From: Flavobacteriales bacterium
Lineage (GTDB): Bacteria; Bacteroidota; Bacteroidia; Flavobacteriales_F; PHOS-HE28
DNA: 64,000 nt
Assembly: GCA_020635655.1 (NCBI GenBank)
Contig: JACJZI010000012.1
Coordinates: 1-64,000, forward strand
Reading direction: 5' to 3'
Shown here piece by piece: positions 1 to 6,608 of the stretch; position 1 is the first letter of the stretch; the number at the start of each line of letters is the position of its first letter. The translations under genes and the position numbers were made by a program. The notes beneath the pieces are model-generated. The model was not told the origin of the DNA and did no database searches. It saw only the letters and a list, made by a program, of their open reading frames with translations.

Positions 1-1418
1 GCACGGGCACCGACGTGAACATCCTCAACAACATCCTCAGCTCCGCGCTGAACTACTCCGTTTACAACACCATGACCGGACTGGTCATGGACCGCAACTG
101 CCTGTACCGGGCCTCCTCCGGTGTCGATGTCTACTGGAACGGTTCCCCGTACCTGACCATTTCCGCGTTGTTCTCCGGAACAGGAACGAACGGCAACTCC
201 CTGATGGTCGACCCGCACTACTACGACCCCTTGACCGATCTGCATGGCTACGGCATGGAGATGAACGCGGCCGCATCGCCACAGGCGTCGGTCACCACTG
301 ACATCGATGGCGAACCACGCGACCCCGCCACGCCCGATATCGGATGCGATGAGTTCATACCCGAATTGTGGGAGGTATCGACGAACACCTGCGCGGCCGC
401 CGACCCCATCACCAGCACCGGCTCCGGCGTGGACCAATGGATCTATCGCGATCGCAGGGTGGTGGCGCGGTTCAACGACAACGGGCAGAACCTGGGGACC
501 GTGGCGATGGACGTGTACGTGAACAGCGGCGCGGTCCGCCAGAGCCTTTTCGGGCAGTATTACATGGACCGGAACTGGCACCTCAGCACGCAGAACGCGA
601 TCACCAGCAATGTGGTGGTGCGGCTCTATCACAGCGGCCAGGAATTCCTCGACTATGCCGCTGCCGATCCGGTGGTCACGGTCCCCAGCGATGCCGGGGT
701 GGCGCACTACGTGGGCCTGATGGAGGATTGTGCCCTCTTGAACAACCCTGCGGGCAACGTCTGGACCCCCATCTTTCCAGCGCTGCCGACGGTGGAAGGG
801 GAGATCCAAGGGACTGGAGGTACTTCCAGTTACACCGCCACACTGGACGATGATGGAGAGTTCTACATCACGACCATGGGTGGTCCCCTGCCCGTGGAAC
901 TGATCCAATTCGCAGCGGAACGGATCGATGCCGACCGCGTGCGCCTGGATTGGTCGACGGCGACGGAACATGACAATGCCGGTTTCGAGGTGTGGCGAAG
1001 GATCGATGACGGGACCGACTTCCAGCGCATCGGCTGGGTGGATGGGGCAGGCAACAGCCAGCAGCTCCTCACGTATGTGCTGATCGATCCGAACCCGACC
1101 CCGGAAGTGAGCTACTACTACCTGCGTCAGTACGACACGGACGGCGCTTTCGATGATTCGCCCCTGGTCGCCGTGAACGGGATACCCCGCGCCGACACCT
1201 ACACGCTCTATCCGAACCCCGCCGCACAGGTGGTGTACGTGAACGGAGATCTGGCGCAGGTCTCCCGCATCGTTCTTCTGGACCTTGCCGGCAAGCCCGT
1301 CCGGACGTTCGCGGCAGCACCGGCGATCGTGTTGGCCGACCTGCCCCGCGGCAGCTATCTGGTGCGCGTGGAACCGAGCGGCGCGGACCCGGTGCATCTG
1401 CGATTGGTGGTGGACTAG
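1..1418 (+). CDS. Secreted beta-helix protein with T9SS sorting domain (5' partial)
   Basis: The reading frame is open from the left edge (codons in phase with position 3), so the N-terminus and signal peptide lie outside the window. The visible N-terminal part has short Asn-rich rungs (NILNNILSSALNYSVYN) typical of right-handed beta-helix proteins, followed by a motif seen after such helices (DPATPDIGCDEF). A middle beta-sandwich region follows, then a linker (GGPLPVELIQFAAER) often found before T9SS tails. The C-terminus is a type A sorting domain: YTLYPNPAAQVVYV, LLDLAGKPVRTF, LPRGSYLVRVE. It is inferred to be exported across the outer membrane by the T9SS and anchored or released. The exact substrate or function cannot be told. 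The first in-frame GTG at 15 is not a believable start. Confidence 0.8.
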   Translation, partial: TGTDVNILNNILSSALNYSVYNTMTGLVMDRNCLYRASSGVDVYWNGSPYLTISALFSGTGTNGNSLMVDPHYYDPLTDLHGYGMEMNAAASPQASVTTDIDGEPRDPATPDIGCDEFIPELWEVSTNTCAAADPITSTGSGVDQWIYRDRRVVARFNDNGQNLGTVAMDVYVNSGAVRQSLFGQYYMDRNWHLSTQNAITSNVVVRLYHSGQEFLDYAAADPVVTVPSDAGVAHYVGLMEDCALLNNPAGNVWTPIFPALPTVEGEIQGTGGTSSYTATLDDDGEFYITTMGGPLPVELIQFAAERIDADRVRLDWSTATEHDNAGFEVWRRIDDGTDFQRIGWVDGAGNSQQLLTYVLIDPNPTPEVSYYYLRQYDTDGAFDDSPLVAVNGIPRADTYTLYPNPAAQVVYVNGDLAQVSRIVLLDLAGKPVRTFAAAPAIVLADLPRGSYLVRVEPSGADPVHLRLVVD

Positions 1419-1490
1419 CGGCATCGGCGTTCACGCGCCGGTGTTGATGGATCGCCAGCGGAACCGGTCCTTCCCCCCTTCCCGTCCCGG

Positions 1491-1498
1491 TAGTTTTG
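1491..1498 (+). promoter_or_regulatory. TAnnTTTG -7 promoter element (ompA-family gene)
   Basis: The octamer TAGTTTTG matches the Bacteroidota sigma-70 -7 consensus TAnnTTTG. It ends only 5 nt before the ATG at 1504, so the transcript would start at or next to the start codon. No convincing -33 TTG was assigned. Confidence 0.5.
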
Positions 1499-1503
1499 GC
1501 CAC

Positions 1504-2694
1504 ATGATCCGTCGGTCGCTTCCTTTCACGGTGGCGTTGTTGTTCCTGACGCCCGCACCCGCACAGAGCTTCCTGCAGCAGAAGCTGAACAACGACACCA
1601 TGCCGAACCTGGTGCCGAACCCGGGGTTCGAGTTGAGCAAACGGCTCTACTGCCGGTGGACGCAGGAGGCGGCCAAGTTCAACGAGAACATGGTGGGGTG
1701 GATCTCGCCGACGGAGACCACGCCCGACCACTACAGCACGGAGCTGGAGCCCGACTGCTGGTCGAACCCGGCCAAGCGCACCGGTGGGAAGGCCTCGCCG
1801 CACGATGGCAAGGCCATGGTGGGGATCAAGACCTGGGGCCGGGGCAACACGCCGACCTACTGGCACGAATACGTGGAAGTGGAATTGCCCGAACCCCTGC
1901 AGGCCGGCACGCGCTACATCGCCGAGGTCTGGGCCCTGCGCGCCAACTTCAGCAACGAGGCCAGCAACAACATCGGCATCGTGGTGACCGATCTGCCGGT
2001 GCGCACACGCGACCGCCTGCCGTTGTACCTCACGCCCGTGGTGAACCAGGACAAGGTGCTGGACAAACGCGGCTGGAGCAGGATCAGCGGCGTGTTCGAG
2101 GCGAAGGGCGGCGAACAATACGTGCTGGTGGGCAATTTCTATGGCGATGAAGCGACGCACCACGCGCGCCAGCCCGACGGTGAACGCGGCGCCTATTATT
2201 TCATCGACGACGTGAACATCCGCATCGCTCCCGCGGGGATGGCCTTGACACCCGCTCCGCCCGAGAGCGTGCCGCCCCCGCCGAAACAGCGCGTGGAGGA
2301 CCATGCGAGCACCGCGCAGGTCGACATCTACGACGTGGAGCCGGAGGTGGGCAAAAGCATCCGCCTGGACAACATCTTCTTCGACTTCGACAAGAGCGAA
2401 TTGAAGCCCGAGAGCGAGGATGAGCTGGGCAAGATCGTGGACCTGATGACGGACTATCCCTTCATGCGGATCGAGATCGGCGCCCACACCGACGACCAGG
2501 GCAGCGATGCCTACAACCAGAAGCTGAGCGAAGCGCGTGCCAAGGCGGTGGTGGACTACCTGATCGGCCGAAAAGTGGAGAAGGAGCGACTGAGCTGGAA
2601 AGGCTATGGCGAGACGCAGCCGATCGCACCGAACGATTCCGAAGCGGCGCGCGCGAAGAACCGCCGCGTGGAGTTCACCGTACTGGAACGGTGA
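1504..2694 (+). CDS. OmpA-family peptidoglycan-binding outer-membrane protein
   Basis: 396 aa. The ATG at 1504 is chosen because it gives a signal peptide (MIRRSLPFTVALLFL...PAQS) and sits just after a promoter-like octamer; the open frame extends further upstream without sense. Residues about 35-250 form a beta-rich domain starting NLVPNPGFE, resembling carbohydrate-binding jelly rolls found in Bacteroidota envelope proteins. A Pro-rich linker follows. The last about 110 residues are an OmpA C-terminal domain (IFFDFDKSELKPES, IGAHTDDQGSDAYN, LSEARAKAVVDYL, NRRVEF), which binds the peptidoglycan peptide through conserved Asp and Arg. Expected role: tethering the outer membrane or a surface complex to the wall. 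The N-terminal domain's ligand is unknown. Confidence 0.85.
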   Translation: MIRRSLPFTVALLFLTPAPAQSFLQQKLNNDTMPNLVPNPGFELSKRLYCRWTQEAAKFNENMVGWISPTETTPDHYSTELEPDCWSNPAKRTGGKASPHDGKAMVGIKTWGRGNTPTYWHEYVEVELPEPLQAGTRYIAEVWALRANFSNEASNNIGIVVTDLPVRTRDRLPLYLTPVVNQDKVLDKRGWSRISGVFEAKGGEQYVLVGNFYGDEATHHARQPDGERGAYYFIDDVNIRIAPAGMALTPAPPESVPPPPKQRVEDHASTAQVDIYDVEPEVGKSIRLDNIFFDFDKSELKPESEDELGKIVDLMTDYPFMRIEIGAHTDDQGSDAYNQKLSEARAKAVVDYLIGRKVEKERLSWKGYGETQPIAPNDSEAARAKNRRVEFTVLER

Positions 2695-2710
2695 TCCCCG
2701 AAAAAGGAAA

Positions 2711-2730
2711 GAGGCCCCTGTGCGGGCCTC
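2711..2730 (+). terminator. Probable intrinsic terminator hairpin after the OmpA gene
   Basis: Perfect 7-bp inverted repeat GAGGCCC / GGGCCTC around a 6-nt loop, 16 nt after the stop codon. The downstream tract is CT-rich (TCCCCTTC) rather than a clean U-run, so termination strength is uncertain. It may also serve the convergent small gene at 2807-3058. Confidence 0.55.
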
Positions 2731-2806
2731 TCCCCTTCACCGACCATCGTCGGTAACACCTGCCGGCGGCCGGCGCTGTGCCGGGGCCCGGGCAGGTCAT
2801 CCCCTC

Positions 2807-3058
2807 CTACGCGACGACCTCCTCGTGCAGGATGCGCTGCGCGAGATCAAGGATGCGTGTATCGTCCAACGACACGATGCCCCCGTCAGGGCCCTCTTCG
2901 AGATGGACCCCCATGGGCCGACCGTTCGGATGGCTGTAGCCACCGAAATAATTCCAAACGGTCTCCACGTTCATGTCCAACTCGCGGGCGATGCGGTGGA
3001 TGCTCCCATCCGGCAGGCTGTCCTTGATCTTGCGCAGCTCGTTGAAGGTGATGTTCAT
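2807..3058 (-). CDS. Small conserved DNA-binding-like protein
   Basis: 83 aa. The N-terminal half (FNELRKIKDSLP, SIHRIARELDMNVETVWNYF) reads as a helix-turn-helix: one helix, a turn, then a recognition-like helix after MNVETV. The C-terminal half contains GPDGGIVSLDDTRILDLA. This layout matches a short family of unnamed predicted DNA-binding proteins common in Flavobacteriales genomes (recalled from family knowledge, not searched). No sensor or dimerisation domain is visible. It is monocistronic and convergent to the OmpA gene, with a promoter-like TACCTTTA 26 nt upstream of its ATG. Target genes are unknown. Confidence 0.75.
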   Translation of the reverse strand: MNITFNELRKIKDSLPDGSIHRIARELDMNVETVWNYFGGYSHPNGRPMGVHLEEGPDGGIVSLDDTRILDLAQRILHEEVVA

Positions 3059-3084
3059 CTGAAGATGGGATTAAGGTTGACGCC

Positions 3085-3092
3085 TAAAGGTA
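3085..3092 (-). promoter_or_regulatory. TAnnTTTG-like -7 element (small DNA-binding gene)
   Basis: On the minus strand the octamer reads TACCTTTA, one base from TAnnTTTG. It lies 26 nt upstream of the ATG at 3058, leaving a short conventional leader. Confidence 0.4.
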
Positions 3093-3235
3093 GCCGCCAG
3101 GCCCCCCCATCGCAAATCCATCACCGGGTATTTCCCGGCGCGTGCACGCCGCCCCGGTTAACTTTCCCACGATGCGCGCCGCGACCTGTGTGTCCCACTT
3201 CATGATGCGATGAAAGGAGGCCCCTTGGACACCCC

Positions 3236-4591
3236 ATGATGCGGCCCCGGACGATCGATCCCAAGGCGCTGCCGCCCCGCATGATCGTGCCGGCGATGCT
3301 GGTGATCCTGCTCCCGGCGGTGCTGAACGGCTTCCCCTTGGTGTATGCGGACACGGGCACCTACCTCAGCAGCGGCATGGTGCCCGGCATCCCCGCGGAC
3401 CGGCCGGTGACCTACGGCCTGTTCCTGCGGATCACCACGCTGAACGGCCTGACGCTTTGGGGCCCCGTGGTGGTGCAGGCGCTGCTGGCCGCGGTACTGC
3501 TCCATCGCACGTGGGGCGCCTTCACCGGCGATCGTTCCCCGCTGCGCTTTCTGGCGTCCGTGACCGTGTTGTCGATGTTCAGCGGGTTGGGCTGGCATGC
3601 CGGCCGCCTGATGCCGGACATCTTCACGCCGCTGGCGGTGCTCGCCCTGCTGTTGCTGGCCCATGGCCGATCCACTCCGGGCTGGCGCCTGTTCGATGCC
3701 GGGGTCATCGCCTTCGCCACGGCCGTGCATTTCGGGAACGGGCCCGCGCTGCTTCTGATCCTGCTCCTTCTTCTTCTCCTGCATACCCGCAGCCCGGAAC
3801 GCTCCTCGATCCGGCGGGGCGTGCTTACCGCGGCGCTGGCCATGGTGGTGGGCGTTGCAAGCGTGGTGCTGGTGAACTGGCGGGTGGACGGCCGGCCGTA
3901 CTTCAGCCGGGGCACACACGTGTTCCTCCTGGGCCGCACGCTGGACATCGGCCTGCTGCCGGACTGGCTGGCGCGGCATTGCGCGGAACAGGACAACTAC
4001 CTCTGTCCCGACCACGGCCCCCTGCCGGCCCACGGGAACGAACTGCTGTGGAGCCCCGATGGACCCGTGCAGCGCAACGGTGGCTGGGACGCCGTGCGAC
4101 CGGAAAGCGAGGCCGTGCTCCGTGATGTGTTCGCCGAGCCGCGCAGCTGGGCCTGGTTCCTGGGCGCCGGTGTGCGCGATGCGTTCCGGCAACTGGGTTA
4201 CTGGGACCTCGGCCGCGAGATGAACGACCCGTGGTACCGCGAGCCGGACAGTTCCCCCTACCGGGCGATCGCGCTGTACTTCCCGTCGGAGCTGCCGGGC
4301 TACCTGGATAGCAGGCAGGTGGCCGGTACGCTGCCGATGGGTCTGTCGGGACACATGTACCAGGTGTTGCTGGGCCTTTCGCTCGTCACGTTGGTGGTGC
4401 TGCTGGTGCACGGGGGACAAGACCAACGCTTGCTCTTGGTGATGGTCCTCGGGTCGGTGGTTATCGCGGCGGGCGTATGTGCCGCACTGGCGATGCCCGA
4501 CCAACGGTTCCTGGCGCGAGTGAGCTGGCTGATGCCGTGGGGGGTGATGTTGGTCGTCGGCCGCGGCTCCCTCCTCAGCTCAACCCGCTGA
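3236..4591 (+). CDS. Polytopic membrane protein, function unknown
   Basis: 451 aa with about ten hydrophobic segments. Examples are IVPAMLVILLPAVLNGFPLV near the N-terminus, the Leu-rich LLLILLLLLLLHT near residue 180, and VLLGLSLVTLVVLLV and VVIAAGVCAALAM near the end. After the first segment comes YADTGTYLSSG, an acidic loop in the place where GT-C type glycosyltransferases carry a catalytic Asp. That makes a lipid-linked sugar transferase conceivable, but I cannot assign it. An AAAGGAGG lies upstream but too far from the ATG (about 20 nt) to be a normal ribosome binding site. The 3' end overlaps the convergent fhs gene by 17 bp. Confidence 0.75.
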   Translation: MMRPRTIDPKALPPRMIVPAMLVILLPAVLNGFPLVYADTGTYLSSGMVPGIPADRPVTYGLFLRITTLNGLTLWGPVVVQALLAAVLLHRTWGAFTGDRSPLRFLASVTVLSMFSGLGWHAGRLMPDIFTPLAVLALLLLAHGRSTPGWRLFDAGVIAFATAVHFGNGPALLLILLLLLLLHTRSPERSSIRRGVLTAALAMVVGVASVVLVNWRVDGRPYFSRGTHVFLLGRTLDIGLLPDWLARHCAEQDNYLCPDHGPLPAHGNELLWSPDGPVQRNGGWDAVRPESEAVLRDVFAEPRSWAWFLGAGVRDAFRQLGYWDLGREMNDPWYREPDSSPYRAIALYFPSELPGYLDSRQVAGTLPMGLSGHMYQVLLGLSLVTLVVLLVHGGQDQRLLLVMVLGSVVIAAGVCAALAMPDQRFLARVSWLMPWGVMLVVGRGSLLSSTR

Positions 4592-6251
4592 TCACGCCAT
4601 TGGCATCGATGTCCATGTGTTCGGCGGCGGGGGTCTCGGGCAGGCCGGGCATGCGCATCATCTTGCCGAGGATGGGGATGACAAAGCCGGCACCGGCCGC
4701 GATCTCGATGTCGTTGACGGTGACCTTGAAGCCTTCGGGTGCGGCGCGCAGAGAGGGATCGTCGCTGAAGGAGTATTGCGTCTTGGCCATGCACACCGGC
4801 AGGTTCTCCAGGCCGAGCTTCTTGATCCGTCGGAGGGCGGTGAGCGCATCGCCACCATAGACCACCCGGTCCGCGCGGTAGATCTCGCGGGCGATGGTCT
4901 CGATCTTCCCTTCGATGCTCAGCTCCAGCTCATACAGGGGATGGAAATGGCTGGCTTTGCTCTCCAGCACGTCCAGCACGGCCTGACCCAGGTCCTTCAT
5001 GCCGTCGCCACCCTTGGCGAAGCCCTGGGCGAGGACGGCCTTGGTGCCGAGCTTTTCGCATTCGGCCTGCACCAGGTCGATCTCTTCCGCGGTGTCGGTC
5101 GGGAACGCGTTGATCGCCACGACGGCCTTCACGCCGAACTTGCCGACGTTCTCGATATGGCGCTTGAGGTTGGCGAAACCCTTGCGCACACGCTCCACGC
5201 TGGGCGTGTTGAACTCGTCCTTCTCCGCGCCGCCATGGGAACGCAACGCGCGGATGGTGGCCACGATCACCGCGGCACCCGGCTTCAGTCCGGCGGCGCG
5301 GCACTTGATGTCGAAGAACTTCTCCGCGCCCAGATCCGCTCCGAACCCGGCCTCCGTCACGACGATGTCCGCGAGGCTGAGGCCCATCTTGGTGGCGATG
5401 ATGCTGTTGACACCCTGGGCGATGTTGGCGAAGGGTCCGCCATGGATGATCGCCGGATTGCCTTCGAGCGTCTGCACCAGGTTGGGCTTGATGGCGTCCT
5501 TCAGCAGGATGGCCATGGCGGCCTCGGCCTTGAGGTCGCGGGCATAGACCGGTGTGCGGTCGAAGCGCTGGCCTACGTAAATGTCGCCAAGGCGCTTCTT
5601 CAGGTCCTCGAAACTGGTGGCCAGACAGAGGATGGCCATCACCTCGCTGGCGGGGGTGATGTTGAAGCCGTCCTCACGCGGAATGCCGTTGCCCGTGCCG
5701 CCCAGGCCGATCACGATCTGGCGCAGGGCGCGATCGTTCATGTCCATCACCCGTTTCCAGCTGATGGTGCGCGGATCGATGCCCAGGCTGCGCGTGCGGC
5801 TCTGCAGGTTGTTGTCGATCAACGCGGCGAGCAGGTTGTTCGCCTTTTCGATCGCGGCGAAATCGCCGGTGAAATGCAGGTTGATGTCCTCCATGGGCAC
5901 CACCTGGGCGTAGCCCCCACCGGCCGCACCGCCCTTCATGCCGAACACCGGACCGAGCGACGGTTCGCGGAGGACCACCACGCTCTTCTTTCCCAATTTG
6001 TTCAGGCCTTCGTTCAGACCGATGCTCGTGGTGGTCTTGCCTTCACCGGCGGGCGTGGGTGTGAGGGCGGTGACGAGCACGAGATGGCCGAGGGACGCGC
6101 GCCGTTCGTTGATCAGCTTCAGCGGGAGCTTCGCCTTGTAGCGGCCATAGAGCTCCAGGTCGTCCGGGTCGATGCCCAGCCGCGAACTGATGGTGGTGAT
6201 CGGTTGCATGTGGGCCTTCTGCGCGATCTCGAGGTCGGAGGGGAATGCCAT
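4575..6251 (-). CDS. fhs: Formate--tetrahydrofolate ligase
   Basis: 558 aa, full length for the family (about 555-560). It makes 10-formyl-tetrahydrofolate from formate, THF and ATP, feeding purine synthesis and one-carbon metabolism in the cytosol. Visible signatures: P-loop TPAGEGKTTTSIGLNEGL, the first family signature REPSLGPVFGMKGGAAGGG, the motif INLHFTGDFAAI, and VVTEAGFGADLGAEKFFDIK. The start at 6251 gives MAFPSDLEIAQKAHMQPI, the usual N-terminus. It appears to be a single-gene unit, as no folD or other C1 gene is adjacent. The 17-bp tail-to-tail overlap with the membrane protein gene is the only oddity. Confidence 0.97.
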   Translation of the reverse strand: MAFPSDLEIAQKAHMQPITTISSRLGIDPDDLELYGRYKAKLPLKLINERRASLGHLVLVTALTPTPAGEGKTTTSIGLNEGLNKLGKKSVVVLREPSLGPVFGMKGGAAGGGYAQVVPMEDINLHFTGDFAAIEKANNLLAALIDNNLQSRTRSLGIDPRTISWKRVMDMNDRALRQIVIGLGGTGNGIPREDGFNITPASEVMAILCLATSFEDLKKRLGDIYVGQRFDRTPVYARDLKAEAAMAILLKDAIKPNLVQTLEGNPAIIHGGPFANIAQGVNSIIATKMGLSLADIVVTEAGFGADLGAEKFFDIKCRAAGLKPGAAVIVATIRALRSHGGAEKDEFNTPSVERVRKGFANLKRHIENVGKFGVKAVVAINAFPTDTAEEIDLVQAECEKLGTKAVLAQGFAKGGDGMKDLGQAVLDVLESKASHFHPLYELELSIEGKIETIAREIYRADRVVYGGDALTALRRIKKLGLENLPVCMAKTQYSFSDDPSLRAAPEGFKVTVNDIEIAAGAGFVIPILGKMMRMPGLPETPAAEHMDIDANGVISGLS

Positions 6252-6270
6252 GGTGGTAGGGTTTGGCCGG

Positions 6271-6384
6271 AGGGACGCTAGGTCGCAAAGAAACGGATCG
6301 GACGTTCAGCGTTGGATCCCTTGGGGCCGGTCCATGGACGTTGGCCGCAGGGGCGCAAGGACGCGAAGGAATGGATCGGAGCTG
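6271..6384. repeat. Two degenerate direct repeats (GGGRCGC..GGTCGCAAAG / GGGGCGCAAGGACGCGAAG)
   Basis: Copy 1 is at about 6271-6303 and copy 2 at about 6352-6384. Both run from a GGG(A/G)CGC word through GCAAAG/GCGAAG to a shared GGATCGGA. Such slowly decaying repeats typically flank GxxExxY genes in environmental genomes (from general knowledge). Confidence 0.45.
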
Positions 6385-6429
6385 CACAGCTTGGTCCTTG
6401 TGGCGGGCTCATGGATACTCGTCGGGCCC

Positions 6430-6527
6430 GTTCGCCACACGGCGGATCCCAGGAGGCCACGTCCCCGCTCACGATGCACCGTCAGTGCCGCCTCCACCAC
6501 CCGCTTGCTGATCTCGTTCTCCCTCAT
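6430..6527 (-). pseudogene. Remnant of a GxxExxY-family gene (N-terminus only)
   Basis: From the ATG at 6527 the minus strand reads MRENEISKRVVEAALTVHRE and then RGRGLL, which closely matches the start of GxxExxY proteins (typically ...NEIS..VV.AA..VHR.LGPGLLE). The signature G-x-x-E-x-x-Y does not follow: after GLLGSAVW the similarity stops, and the rest of a roughly 125-residue protein is missing or scrambled by frameshifts. I read it as a decayed gene fragment between fhs and the secreted propeller protein. Confidence 0.6.
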
Positions 6528-6608
6528 GGTGCGTCGCTCTCCGACACCTTTGCTCTTCCTGCCTTGCATCCCTGCGCCTTCACGGCTATTTCCGATCCCG
6601 ACCCATCG

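Larger units (their letters stand above)
6252..6608. other. Intergenic region with degenerate direct repeats and a gene remnant
   Basis: 357 bp without an intact gene. It holds two similar blocks ending in ATGGATCGGA or ACGGATCGGA (about 6271-6303 and 6352-6384) with the GCGCAAGGACGCGAAG-type wording often seen around GxxExxY genes. It also holds the GxxExxY N-terminal remnant on the minus strand. Confidence 0.6.

Noticed and set aside
3209..3216. AAAGGAGG as a ribosome binding site
   Set aside because: About 20 nt from the ATG, and no other gene here shows Shine-Dalgarno use; the match is probably chance.
4617..6281. Long plus-strand open frame antisense to fhs
   Set aside because: His/Gly-rich composition without motifs; fhs on the other strand is certain.
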